Source: an uncultured Lysobacter sp.
GTDB lineage: Bacteria > Pseudomonadota > Gammaproteobacteria > Xanthomonadales > Xanthomonadaceae
Reading direction: 5' to 3'
Length of the DNA stretch: 64,000 bases
Assembly (NCBI GenBank): GCA_946480055.1
Contig: CAMLID010000007.1
Coordinates: forward strand, 27,843 to 91,842
Both the position numbers and the translations under genes were made by a program. The notes beneath the pieces are model-generated. The model was not told where the DNA came from and searched no databases. It saw only the letters and a list, made by a program, of their open reading frames with translations. This document shows positions 33,803 through 42,806 of the stretch, one piece after another (the first letter of the stretch is position 1; every line of letters begins with the position of its first letter).

Positions 33803-34261
33803 ATGAGCCCTTCCGAGCCCATCGCCGACGCCCTGCCGCGCAGCGCCTGCACCTGCTTCCGGGTGCGCAAGCTGACCCGGCTGATGAGCCAGCGCTACGA
33901 CCAGGCGCTGGCGCCGGCCGGGCTCAATCTCAACCAGTATTCGATCCTGCGCCGCGCCGGCGGCACGCCGCGCAGCATCGGCGAACTCGCGCGCGAGCTC
34001 GGTATGGATCGCACCACCCTCACCCGCGACCTCAAGCCGCTGCTCGCCGCCGGCTGGGTCGACACCGCGCCCGGCGACGACGCGCGCCAGCGCCGAATCC
34101 GAGTCACCGCCGCCGGCCGGCGCACGGTCGCGCGCGCGATGCCGCTGTGGCAGGCGGCGCAGGACGACATCGAACGCGGATTGGGCCGGGCCGGCCTGAT
34201 CGCACTGCACGAACAGCTCGATCTGGCGATCGGGCAACTGCAAGGGAACTCCTCCGCATGA
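33803..34261 (+). CDS. MarR family transcriptional regulator
   Basis: A 152-aa winged-helix regulator. The DNA-binding core is in RSIGELARELGMDRTTLTRD with wing DDARQRRIRVTAAGRR (about residues 55-110). The N-terminal Cys pair (SACTCFRVRKL) is shared by a MarR subgroup. Its stop overlaps the MFS start (ATGA), so it is co-translated with the transporter it presumably controls. The start at 33803 follows the palindrome directly; the frame opens earlier, but the operator would then be coding. Confidence 0.9.
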   Translation: MSPSEPIADALPRSACTCFRVRKLTRLMSQRYDQALAPAGLNLNQYSILRRAGGTPRSIGELARELGMDRTTLTRDLKPLLAAGWVDTAPGDDARQRRIRVTAAGRRTVARAMPLWQAAQDDIERGLGRAGLIALHEQLDLAIGQLQGNSSA

Positions 34262-35520
34262 ACGCCGACGCCACCGCCGTAACACCCACCCTCGCCGCAC
34301 CCGCCGTACCCGCTGTGCGCTATTGGCCGCTGGTGATCGCAGCAACCTTGATGCTGATGATCACGATGGGCGTGCGCCAGTCGCTGGGCCTGTTCGTGAA
34401 ACCGATCGGCACCAGCACCGGGCTGGGTATCGCCCAGATCAGCTTCGCGTTGGCGATCGGCCAATTCGTCTGGGGCGCGGTGCAGCCGGTATTCGGCGCG
34501 ATCGCCGATCAACGCGGACCCGGCCGGGTGCTGGTGTTCGGCAGTGTGCTGCTGGTCGCGGGCATGGCGATGACGCCGATGTTCGCCTCCGAATGGGGCC
34601 TGCTGCTGACCCTGGGCGTACTGGCCGCGGCCGGTGCCGGCGCGGGCAGCTTCTCGATCCTGATCGGAGCGACCGCGGCACGGGTGCCGGCGCAGAACCG
34701 CTCGATGGCCGCGGGCGTGATCAATGCCGGCGGTTCCTTCGGGCAGTTCCTGTTCGCACCGTTCGCACAGGCGGTGATCAGCGCCGCCGGTTGGGCCGCA
34801 GGCATGTGGGCCTTGGCGGTCGCCGCGCTGGCGACGCTGCCGCTGGCCTGGCCGCTGCGCCGACGTCAGGCGCCGGCCGCGACCGCTGCCAGCACCGTGG
34901 CGGCGCCGGGCATCGGTCTGCGCGAGCAGGTGCGTATCGCCCTGCGCGATCGCAGCTATTGGTGCCTGCACATCGGCTTCTTCACCTGCGGCTTCCACAT
35001 CGCCTTCCTGGTCACCCACCTGCCCGGCGAGATCGCGCTGTGCGGCCTGCCCGACAGCGTGTCGGCGATATCGCTGGCGGTGATCGGCCTGTTCAACGTC
35101 GCCGGCAGCCTGGCCGCGGGCGCGCTGGGTCAGCGCTATCGGATGAAGTACCTGTTGGCGGCGATGTACGCCAGCCGCGCGGCGATGGTCGGGATCTACC
35201 TGGTGTCGCCGCCGACGCCGACCACCTTCTTCATCTTCGCCGCCGGTCTGGGCCTGACCTGGCTGGCGACGGTGCCGCCGACCGCTGGCCTGGTCGGCAA
35301 GCTGTTCGGTCCGCGCTATCTGGGCACGTTGTTCGGCCTGACGCTGCTCTCGCACCAGATCGGCGGCTTCTTCGGCGCTTGGTTCGGCGGCCTGGCGATG
35401 GCGAAGTTCGGCGACTACACCTGGATGTGGTACGCCGACATCGTGCTGGCGCTGCTGGCCGCGGCGGCGAACCTGCCGATCCGCGAGGCGCGCATGCAGC
35501 GGGCACTGGCGGCGGCGTAA
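34258..35520 (+). CDS. MFS transporter, MarR-linked
   Basis: A 420-aa major-facilitator protein with twelve helices. Motif A is degenerate (GAIADQRGPGRVLVFG), and the second half starts after RRRQ near residue 200. The lineup resembles monocarboxylate/oxalate-type (OFA-like) MFS proteins: MGVRQSLGLFVKPI near residue 35 and WGAVQPVFGAIAD near 75. It may export a toxic compound sensed by MarR or carry an organic anion. It starts by a 4-bp overlap with marR; REP elements follow. Confidence 0.9.
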   Translation: MNADATAVTPTLAAPAVPAVRYWPLVIAATLMLMITMGVRQSLGLFVKPIGTSTGLGIAQISFALAIGQFVWGAVQPVFGAIADQRGPGRVLVFGSVLLVAGMAMTPMFASEWGLLLTLGVLAAAGAGAGSFSILIGATAARVPAQNRSMAAGVINAGGSFGQFLFAPFAQAVISAAGWAAGMWALAVAALATLPLAWPLRRRQAPAATAASTVAAPGIGLREQVRIALRDRSYWCLHIGFFTCGFHIAFLVTHLPGEIALCGLPDSVSAISLAVIGLFNVAGSLAAGALGQRYRMKYLLAAMYASRAAMVGIYLVSPPTPTTFFIFAAGLGLTWLATVPPTAGLVGKLFGPRYLGTLFGLTLLSHQIGGFFGAWFGGLAMAKFGDYTWMWYADIVLALLAAAANLPIREARMQRALAAA

Positions 35521-35540
35521 ATCGCGACGCTGGGCTTTGG

Positions 35541-35690
35541 GATAGGAGCGGCGTAAGCCGCGACCGCGAAATCGCGAACATCCGCGCGAGCTGGCACCCA
35601 CGCAAGCTCGTTCTTGCGGTTCTCGTAGACCGTTCTTTATCCGCGTCGTAGCCGCGGTGTCGCGGTCGCGGCTTACGCCGCTCCTACCCC
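35541..35690. repeat. Inverted REP pair between MFS and zur
   Basis: ATAGGAGCGGCGTAAGCCGC (35543-35562; element 35541-35569) faces its inverted copy at 35659-35690. About 90 bp separate them, the same arrangement as at 25745, 41107 and 53185. Confidence 0.75.
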
Positions 35691-35707
35691 ACGGCAGTGC
35701 AATGCGA

Positions 35708-36202
35708 TCAGGCCGCGCTCTTGGCCACGCAGTCCGCGCACATGCCGTGCACTTCCAGGGTCTGCGCCTGCGGCGCGAAGCCCAGGGCGCGGGCGCGCGA
35801 TTCGAGCAGATCGACGATGCGCTCGTCTTCCAGCTCGGTCGCCGACTGGCAGCTGTCGCAGATCAGGAACGGCACCGCGTGCTGGGCGCCGCCCGGATGG
35901 TGGCAGCCGACGTAGGCATTGATCGACGCCAGCTTGTGGATGAAGCCGTGTTCGAGCAGGAAATCCAGGGCGCGGTAGATCGTCGGAGGCGCCGCCGCGT
36001 CGTGGGTCGCCTTCATCCGGTCGAGCAGGTCGTAGGCCTTCATCGGCCGGCCGGCGTCGGCGATCAGGCGCAGGGCGTGGGCGCGGATCGGCGTCAGGCG
36101 CAGGCCGCGCTGCTCGCAGGCCCGCTCGACCTCGTGCACGAAGGCGTCGCCGTCGTGGACGTGGTGCTTGGGATCGGTGCAGGCGGCGGTGTGACTGCTC
36201 AT
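35708..36202 (-). CDS. zur: Zinc uptake regulator Zur (Fur family)
   Basis: A 164-aa Fur-family repressor. Winged-helix residues about 20-85 (LTPIRAHALRLIADAGRPMK, then TIYRALDFLLEHG). The dimer domain carries the structural zinc cysteines CDSC (near 115) and CADC (near 155). The His/Cys-rich N-terminus (CTDPKHHVHD) fits Zur rather than Fur, as does the regulated neighbour with a Zur box at 31653. It lies 31 bp after gltX on the same strand and may be transcribed with it. Confidence 0.9.
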   Translation of the reverse strand: MSSHTAACTDPKHHVHDGDAFVHEVERACEQRGLRLTPIRAHALRLIADAGRPMKAYDLLDRMKATHDAAAPPTIYRALDFLLEHGFIHKLASINAYVGCHHPGGAQHAVPFLICDSCQSATELEDERIVDLLESRARALGFAPQAQTLEVHGMCADCVAKSAA

Positions 36203-36233
36203 GGCGGGCTCCGGGTCGCGGCGCGGACGGGTC

Positions 36234-37634
36234 CTACGCAGGGATCTTAATGAGGGCAGCGTCGATGCGCTGCAAGGCCTGAGCCTGGCCGGCCAGATAG
36301 ACCGTGTGCGAGATGTCCGGGCTGACCTGGGTGCCGGTGATGGCCACGCGCAGCGGCTGGGCGACCTTGCCCATGCCGATGCCCAGGGCCTCGGCGCTGG
36401 CGTGTAGAGCCGCGGCGACGGCCTCGGCGGTCCAGTCCTGCAGCGCGGCCAGGCGCGTGCGCGCCTCGGCCAGCGGCGCCTGGGCGGCGGCGTTCAGGTG
36501 CTTGGCGACCGCGGCCTCGTCGTACTCCTGCAGCGAGCGGTACCAGACCGCGGCGCGCTCGGCCATGTCCTTCAGGGTCTGCACACGGTCGCGCAACGCG
36601 ACCACCACGTCGGCGGGCGCCGGCCCGGCGGCGAGGTCGTAGCCCTGTTGGCGCAGGTGCCATTCCAGGTGCTTGCCGACTTCGACCGGATCGTCGCTCT
36701 TGAGGTACTGCTGGTTGAGCCAGCCCAGCTTGGCCGCGTCCAGGCGCGAGGCCTTGGAGTTCACGTCCTCGAGCTTGAACAGCCGAGTCATCTCTTCGAT
36801 CGAGAAGATTTCCTGATCGCCGTGCGACCAACCCAGACGCACCAGATAGTTCAGCAGCGCGTGCGGCAGGTAGCCGTCGTCGCGGTACTGCATCACGTCG
36901 GCAGCGCCGGTACGCTTGGACAGCTTGTTGCCGTCCTCGTCCAGGATCATCGGCAGGTGCGAGAAATGCGGGACCGGCGCGCCGAGCGCGCGGTAGATGT
37001 TGATCTGGCGCGGCGTGTTGTTGACATGGTCGTCGCCGCGCACGACGTCGGTGATGCCCATGTCCAGATCGTCGACCACGACCGCGAAGTTGTAGGTCGG
37101 GTAGCCGTCGGCGCGGAAGATCACCAGATCGTCGAGCTCGCTGTTGGCGATCTCGATCGTGCCCTTGACCTTGTCGTCGAACGCGACCGTGCCCTCGAGC
37201 GGATTCTTGAAACGGATCACCCGGTTCGGATCGTCGCGGTAGGGCTCGTTGCGATCGCGATAGGCGCCGTTGTAGCGCGGCTTCTCCTTGGCCGCCATCG
37301 CCGCGTCGCGCGCGGCCGCCAGCTCTTCGCGGGTCTCGTAGGCGTAGTAGGCGGTGCCGGCGGCGACCATCTGCTCGGCGACTTCGCGGTAACGCACCAG
37401 GCGCTGGGTCTGGTAGATCGGGCCTTCGTCGTAGCCCAGGCCCAGCCAGTCCATCGCCTCCAGGATCGCGTCGATCGCGGCCTGGGTGCTGCGCTCCTGG
37501 TCGGTGTCCTCGATGCGCAGGATGAACTGGCCGCCCGCGCGGCGCGCTTCCAGCCAGCAGTACAGCGCGGTGCGCGCGCCGCCGATGTGCAGGTAGCCGG
37601 TGGGACTGGGAGCGAAGCGGGTGCGGCAGGTCAT
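36234..37634 (-). CDS. gltX: Glutamyl-tRNA synthetase
   Basis: A 466-aa class I synthetase charging tRNA-Glu. The HIGH-type motif is in [19 protein letters not shown], and KLSKR stands near residue 243; the C-terminal anticodon-binding domain is complete. I prefer the ATG at 37634 over that at 37667: TAAAAT overlaps the upstream ATG and would be its -10 box, and [11 protein letters not shown] is the family's usual N-terminus. It is followed by zur. Confidence 0.95.
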   Translation of the reverse strand: MTCRTRFAPSPTGYLHIGGARTALYCWLEARRAGGQFILRIEDTDQERSTQAAIDAILEAMDWLGLGYDEGPIYQTQRLVRYREVAEQMVAAGTAYYAYETREELAAARDAAMAAKEKPRYNGAYRDRNEPYRDDPNRVIRFKNPLEGTVAFDDKVKGTIEIANSELDDLVIFRADGYPTYNFAVVVDDLDMGITDVVRGDDHVNNTPRQINIYRALGAPVPHFSHLPMILDEDGNKLSKRTGAADVMQYRDDGYLPHALLNYLVRLGWSHGDQEIFSIEEMTRLFKLEDVNSKASRLDAAKLGWLNQQYLKSDDPVEVGKHLEWHLRQQGYDLAAGPAPADVVVALRDRVQTLKDMAERAAVWYRSLQEYDEAAVAKHLNAAAQAPLAEARTRLAALQDWTAEAVAAALHASAEALGIGMGKVAQPLRVAITGTQVSPDISHTVYLAGQAQALQRIDAALIKIPA

Positions 37635-37832
37635 GCGGGACTCGGGATGGACCGGGGAATCGGGCATTTTAACGGAGTGGCCCCGGTGGTGCCGGCAGCG
37701 CCGCCGAACGCCTGGTTCCGGCGACGTTGCCCGGGACGCGAAAACCGGTGCGAACCGTCATGAATCCGTCCTTGTCGCACCCGCGAGCCGCGCCGGGCCT
37801 GCCGCTCAGCGCCGGTGCCCTAAACTAGCCCG

Positions 37833-38567
37833 ATGACGACCCTTTTCATTTCCGATCTGCACCTGGACGCCGAACGCCCGCAGACCACTGCCCTGTTCGG
37901 CCAGTTCCTGCGCTCCGAGGCCCGCGGCGCCGACGCGCTGTACATCCTCGGCGACCTGTTCGAAGCCTGGGTCGGCGACGACGACCCGTCCGAGACCGGC
38001 GCCTACGTCGCCGCCGAACTGCGCGCGCTGGCCGACAGCGGCGTGTCGGTATCGTTCATCCGCGGCAACCGCGACTTCCTGCTCGGCGACGACTACGCGC
38101 GCCGCGCCGGCATGCGCATCCTGCCCGACCCCGCCGTGGTGGTGCTGTACGGCCATCCGACCCTGATCCAGCACGGCGACCTGCTGTGCACCGACGACGT
38201 CGCCTATCAGCAGTTCCGCGCCCAGACCCGCGACCCGGCCTGGCAGGCACAGTTCCTGGCGCAGCCGCTGGCCGCGCGCCTGGCCTTCGCCCAGCAGGCG
38301 CGCGCGGCGAGCAAGGCCCATCAATCGGGCCTGCGCGACGCCGGCACCATGGAAACCATCACCGACGTGTCGCCGGCCACCGTCGACAGCGTGTACGCAC
38401 GCTACGGCCTGGACCGCATGATCCACGGCCACACCCACCGCCCCGCGGTGCACGAACTCGAAGTCGCCGGCGTTGCGCGCCAGCGCGTGGTGCTGGGCGA
38501 CTGGTACGACCAGGGCTCGGTGCTGCGCGTGAACCGCGACGGCCTGCAGTTGCAGGCGTTGAACTGA
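37833..38567 (+). CDS. lpxH: UDP-2,3-diacylglucosamine diphosphatase
   Basis: A 244-aa peripheral membrane metallophosphoesterase of lipid A synthesis that releases UMP from UDP-2,3-diacylglucosamine. Manganese ligands are in FISDLHLD (6-13), [22 protein letters not shown] and HGHTHRP. Length is typical. A TAAACT box lies 5 nt before the ATG and there is no Shine-Dalgarno sequence. It diverges from gltX and converges with a TonB receptor gene. Confidence 0.95.
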   Translation: MTTLFISDLHLDAERPQTTALFGQFLRSEARGADALYILGDLFEAWVGDDDPSETGAYVAAELRALADSGVSVSFIRGNRDFLLGDDYARRAGMRILPDPAVVVLYGHPTLIQHGDLLCTDDVAYQQFRAQTRDPAWQAQFLAQPLAARLAFAQQARAASKAHQSGLRDAGTMETITDVSPATVDSVYARYGLDRMIHGHTHRPAVHELEVAGVARQRVVLGDWYDQGSVLRVNRDGLQLQALN

Positions 38568-38584
38568 TCTTCGTTTTCGCTCGA

Positions 38585-38635
38585 ACCCGCCGCGCGCACG
38601 GCGGGTCTGAGCGCGGACGCCGGCAAGGCCGGCGC
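38585..38635. terminator. Two GC hairpins between lpxH and the TonB receptor gene
   Basis: ACCCGCCG/CGGCGGGT (38585-38592, 38599-38606), then GCCGGC-AAG-GCCGGC (about 38620-38634). They separate converging genes; T runs are short. Confidence 0.55.
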
Positions 38636-38649
38636 CCGCCCTTCCAGAC

Positions 38650-40899
38650 TTAGAACTTCACTTCCGCGGTCAGGAACATCTGCCGCGGCGCGCCCGACTG
38701 CAGGGTGTAGTTCAGACCGTTCGGGTCCGACGTCACGAAGCCGTTGGTGCCGATGCTGCCGAAATAGTCTTCGTCGAACAGATTGGTGACGTTGAACTGC
38801 AGCTTGAACGCGTCCGCCCAGCTCAGTTCGGTCCACTCGTAGGACACGGCGGCATCAGCGACCCAGAACGATCCGACCTTGGAATCGTTGAGATAGGTCA
38901 GATAGCGCTTGTCGGTGTACTTGGCGCCGATCTGCGCCGAGAAGCCGTCGCGGCTCCAACGAAGTTCAGTCGCGTACAGGCGCTTGGGCGCGTCGACCAC
39001 GTTCTTGCCCTTGGCCGGGATCAGGGTGGTGCCGTCGAGGTAATCCGAGGCGTACTCGGACTTGTTCCAGGCCAGCGAGTTGTACCAGCTCAAACCTTCG
39101 ATCGGCGTCCACAGCACGGTCAGTTCGGCGCCGCGGGTCTCGACGTCGCCGACGTTGGCGAAGCTGGACGCGCAACCGACGATGCCGGCGCAACGTGCGA
39201 TCGCCAGCAGGCGGTTCTCGAAATCGACGCGGTACAGCGCCAGCGAGGCCTCCAGGCCGTCGCGGCTGGTGCGCAGGCCGGCTTCGATGGTGCGCGAGGT
39301 TTCCGGCTCCAAGGTCGCCACCGCGGCATTGAACGCCAGCTGCGAGGTCGAATGCGGACCGTTCACGCCGGTGCGGAACGCGGCCATGTTCTCGCTGTAG
39401 GAACCGAAGATTTCCTCGTGCTCGCTGAACTTCCAGCGCGCGCCGACCTGCGGCAGGAAGTTGTCTTCCGCTTCCAGCTTGCCGCCGGCGCGGCTGCCGA
39501 TCAGATTCTTGCCGTCGGTTTCCACGCGCGTGCCCTTGAAGCCGGCATCGACCGCGACGCGACCGTCGGCGAACTCCATGTGATCGGTGATGTAGTACTG
39601 GCGGGTGTCGGTGTCGAAACGCTGGCGGAACACACGCGCGTCGGGGTCGCGCAGGAAGTAGATATCGTTCGGCGGCGTGTCGCGGCGCAGGTTATAGAAG
39701 TTTCGCTGCACGCCATGGGCGTTGCGCTCCAGCCACAGGCCGGCCTGCAGACGATGGTTGCCGATCTGCCAGGTAAGGCTGGGGGTGATGCCGGTGCGCT
39801 CGATGTCGTACTCGGTGGTGCGCATCGCGATCGGCACAGTCGGCGAGGACGCGTACGGCGTCGCCCAATGGCCCTGGCCTTCGTTGCGGTGGTAGTAGGC
39901 GGTGGCGGCGAAGCTCAGGTCCGGCGTCGCCGACCAGTCGGCCGAGACGTACAGCAGGTCGTCGTCGCGCAGGCCGCGGGCGATGTAATACGCATCGTCG
40001 AGGCTGTTGACGCCGCCGCGGAACACGCCGCCCGCGGCGTCGATCGCGCGCTGCCAATCGCCGGCGTAGTTGTCCCAGTCCATGCCCAGGCGGCGCGCCG
40101 AATCCAGCGACAGATCGGCGTAGTCGGTCTCGCGCCGGCGCGAGGTCGCGGCGTAGCCGGTGAGCTTTAGATCTTCGGTGGCGTAGACCAGCTTGGCGTT
40201 GAACTGGGCGTTGCGCTGCGGGCCTTCGCCCTTCCACTTGTCGGTGGTGTGGAAGGCGCCGCTGAGGTAGGCGCTGAAGCCGTTGTGGTCGCCGGTGTCG
40301 ACGCGCGCGAAGCTACGGCGGGTAGCGTCGCTGCCGAAGGTCTGGGCCAGGCGCACGCCGTAGTCGGCCGAGGGGTCGCTGCTGAAGAAGCGCAGCGTGC
40401 CGCCGAGGTTGCCGCTGGAGGCGGTGTCGATCGCGCCGCTGCCCTGCGACAACTCGGCGCCGGACAGGTTCTCGCTGATGATCGCGCGGCTGATGTGCAG
40501 GCCGTTGTGGTTGCCGTAGCTCATGTCGCCCAGCGGCACGCCGTCGAGGGTGAAGCCCAGCTGCTGCTGCGAGAAGCCGCGGATGCTCAGCTTGCTCGAC
40601 CATTCGTAGTTGCCCCAGGGATCGGAGCTCTGGAAATGCACGCCCGGCAGCTTGGCCATGACCTTGAGCGGGCTGGTGCCGGCGGCTTCGCGCTGTAGCT
40701 CGGCCTTGCCCAGCGCCTGCACCTGGCGGGTCTGGCCGGTGCCGACCACCGAAACCGCATCGAGCGTGGTGGCGTCGTCCATGGCCGCGGCGGACGCGGC
40801 GGCAGCATCGGGTTGTGCGGCATCGGCTTCGGCGCGTGCGGTGGCGGCGTACAGGCACAGCAGGATCGAGGCGGCGAGGATCGTCGTCTTCGTCGTCAT
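38650..40899 (-). CDS. TonB-dependent receptor, ligand unknown
   Basis: A 749-aa outer-membrane receptor: signal peptide residues 1-23, Ala/Asp-rich linker, plug from about 48 (DAVSVVGTGQTRQ) with SKLSIRGFSQQQLGFTLDGV and GSGAIDTASSGNLGGTLRFF, barrel to the terminal Phe (FLTAEVKF). The barrel contains FecA-like phrases (FNAAVATLEPETSRTIEAGL, YTDKRYLTYLND). Two cysteines (ARCAGIVGCASS) probably form an extracellular disulfide. The ligand could be a siderophore or another large nutrient; no transport operon lies next to it. The start is supported by GGAAG. Confidence 0.9.
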   Translation of the reverse strand: MTTKTTILAASILLCLYAATARAEADAAQPDAAAASAAAMDDATTLDAVSVVGTGQTRQVQALGKAELQREAAGTSPLKVMAKLPGVHFQSSDPWGNYEWSSKLSIRGFSQQQLGFTLDGVPLGDMSYGNHNGLHISRAIISENLSGAELSQGSGAIDTASSGNLGGTLRFFSSDPSADYGVRLAQTFGSDATRRSFARVDTGDHNGFSAYLSGAFHTTDKWKGEGPQRNAQFNAKLVYATEDLKLTGYAATSRRRETDYADLSLDSARRLGMDWDNYAGDWQRAIDAAGGVFRGGVNSLDDAYYIARGLRDDDLLYVSADWSATPDLSFAATAYYHRNEGQGHWATPYASSPTVPIAMRTTEYDIERTGITPSLTWQIGNHRLQAGLWLERNAHGVQRNFYNLRRDTPPNDIYFLRDPDARVFRQRFDTDTRQYYITDHMEFADGRVAVDAGFKGTRVETDGKNLIGSRAGGKLEAEDNFLPQVGARWKFSEHEEIFGSYSENMAAFRTGVNGPHSTSQLAFNAAVATLEPETSRTIEAGLRTSRDGLEASLALYRVDFENRLLAIARCAGIVGCASSFANVGDVETRGAELTVLWTPIEGLSWYNSLAWNKSEYASDYLDGTTLIPAKGKNVVDAPKRLYATELRWSRDGFSAQIGAKYTDKRYLTYLNDSKVGSFWVADAAVSYEWTELSWADAFKLQFNVTNLFDEDYFGSIGTNGFVTSDPNGLNYTLQSGAPRQMFLTAEVKF

Positions 40900-41106
40900 G
40901 AGGGACTTCCAGTTTGGAGAGAGTGCCGCCGCGCGTTGGCGCATATCACTCCGGGCGGCATGCAGAGCGAAGCCGCGGAAGTCTGTCGATATCGTGTGTA
41001 CGCGAGGTTGCAGTCAGAAGGCAGTTCGTCCGAAAACGCTGCGCGGCGCACGCTCCGCAGTTCGACCAGCGCAGGATCGGTGCCGCCCATCGTCGCCCCG
41101 TTTCCT

Positions 41107-41195
41107 GTGGGAGCGACGTGAGTCGCGATCGAATGCCTGGGTACGGCCGGCGCAGCGACGTATGCGGAATCCATCGCGACTCACGTCGCTGCCAC
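41107..41195. repeat. Inverted pair of divergent REP-like palindromes
   Basis: GTGGGAGCGACGTGAGTCGC (from 41107) and its inverted copy CATCGCGACTCACGTCGCTG (from 41172). They are a variant (GACG/CGTC stem) of the main REP family. They lie in the 421-bp gap before the PI-PLC gene, which otherwise shows no gene; a TonB receptor promoter must lie at its left side. Confidence 0.65.
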
Positions 41196-41320
41196 CGGTC
41201 CCCTCGCCTCCGCAGATTCGGCACAGCCCGGCGACGCCGCACCGCTACCCAATTTCGGCGATTGCCGCGCCCGCCCACGCGCGACACCCTCCGGTCACAG
41301 CCCGGCCATAGGAGATCGCC

Positions 41321-42784
41321 ATGCCCCACGCCTCGCAACCTATCGTCGACGACTGGATGAAGCGCATCGACGACTCCCGACTCCTGACGGAGCTCAGCAT
41401 CCCCGGCACCCATGACAGCCTGACCGCCCTGATCCAGGGCAACTCGATGCCGACCCAGGCCATGGCCACCTGCCAGCGCCTGTCGCTGGCGCAGCAGTTA
41501 CAGCGCGGCATCCGTTTCGTCGACGTGCGTCTGCGCTACGCTGCCCAACTCGGCCCGGCCCTGGTCCTGTGCCACGGCGCCGGCGTGTTCGGCGTCGACA
41601 TGGGCTACGAACCGCGCTATGCGGTCGTCGATGTGTGTCGTGCGTTCCTGTCCGCGCATCCGTCCGAGACCATCGTGATGTCGGTCAAGAACGAGGACCA
41701 GGGCAACGACGAGCGGGCGTTCGCGGACTTGTTCGCGTCTATCGTCCAGGACCCAGCCTACCGCGGCCTCTGGCATACAGGTCGCGACGTGCCCATGCTG
41801 GGCGCGGTGCGCGGCAAGATCGTCCTGCTTCGGCGCTACGAGCAAGGCCCGCTCGGCATCGACGCGAGCTATTGGCTGAAGAATGCCCCGTTCCGCCATA
41901 CCAATAACGATGGCGTGAGTTTCGATGTCCAGGATGAGTTCCGCGAGTACTCGCTGATCAACGCTGACAACAAGTTCGACAAGTACGTGCGCAAGACCCT
42001 GGTCGATGCGGTCAAGGACCCGGATCCACGCAAGCTGTTCCTCAACTTCGCCAGCGGCACCAGCAGCGTCGGCGCGATCACGCCCAAGCGCCTGGCCCAG
42101 ACCACGAATCTCAAGCTCCATCTCTACTTCCGCCAAGCAGAACCTGGGCGCTACGGCATCGTGCCGATGGACTTTCCGGAGCTGTTCACCGGCACGTCCG
42201 AGGAACCGGGCTTCGTCCCCGCGGCCGTGGTCGGGCAACCCGCCCCGCTCATCGACGATCTGATCGCCGGAATCGTCAGCACCAACCCCTGCGACCGCCC
42301 CAGCGCGAACGGCGTCTACGAACTGCGTCCGAAGCTGGCGCTGGGCAGCGCGCTGACCATGCGCGGCGCCACTCGCGACCTCTGCATCTATGAAACGCTG
42401 AACGGCCTGCCGTGGCCCTTTCCGGGACAGCCGTCGCCTGGAAGCCTGGCGCGATGGCGGTTGTACGACACCGGCGACGGCCACTTCGCGCTGCGTCCGG
42501 AAAGCGCTCTGGGCCTGGCGCTGACGGTGGCCAACGCGGCCACCGCCGACGGCAGCCGGCTCACCGTCGAGAGCTTGAGCGACAAGCCCGAGCAACGCTG
42601 GAAGTTCACGCGCCTGAGCAACGGCCTGTTCCGGATCGGCCCCAAGCACGCGCCGCGCTCGGTGCTCGACGTCTACGGCGGGCACAAGGAAAACGGCAAT
42701 CCGGTCAAGCTCTTCCGCTATTACGACAGCGGACCGAAGAACAACGGCTACGCGCAACGCTGGCTGCTGGTGCGGGTGGCCTGA
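41321..42784 (+). CDS. PI-PLC X-domain protein with C-terminal ricin-type lectin domain
   Basis: A 487-aa protein. Residues 8-290 form a phosphatidylinositol-specific phospholipase C X domain: LSIPGTHDSL with catalytic His31, RGIRFVDVRLR, and LCHG with the second catalytic His85. Residues 320-485 look like a ricin B beta-trefoil with three repeats, each ending in a WR/QRW motif (ARWRLY, QRWKF, QRWLL). No signal peptide is visible, although bacterial PI-PLCs are usually secreted. The start has the ideal ribosome site TAGGAGA. It could cleave PI or GPI anchors of eukaryotic prey (inference). Confidence 0.88.
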   Translation: MPHASQPIVDDWMKRIDDSRLLTELSIPGTHDSLTALIQGNSMPTQAMATCQRLSLAQQLQRGIRFVDVRLRYAAQLGPALVLCHGAGVFGVDMGYEPRYAVVDVCRAFLSAHPSETIVMSVKNEDQGNDERAFADLFASIVQDPAYRGLWHTGRDVPMLGAVRGKIVLLRRYEQGPLGIDASYWLKNAPFRHTNNDGVSFDVQDEFREYSLINADNKFDKYVRKTLVDAVKDPDPRKLFLNFASGTSSVGAITPKRLAQTTNLKLHLYFRQAEPGRYGIVPMDFPELFTGTSEEPGFVPAAVVGQPAPLIDDLIAGIVSTNPCDRPSANGVYELRPKLALGSALTMRGATRDLCIYETLNGLPWPFPGQPSPGSLARWRLYDTGDGHFALRPESALGLALTVANAATADGSRLTVESLSDKPEQRWKFTRLSNGLFRIGPKHAPRSVLDVYGGHKENGNPVKLFRYYDSGPKNNGYAQRWLLVRVA

Positions 42785-42806
42785 CGGCGGCGATCGGGCG
42801 CCGCGC

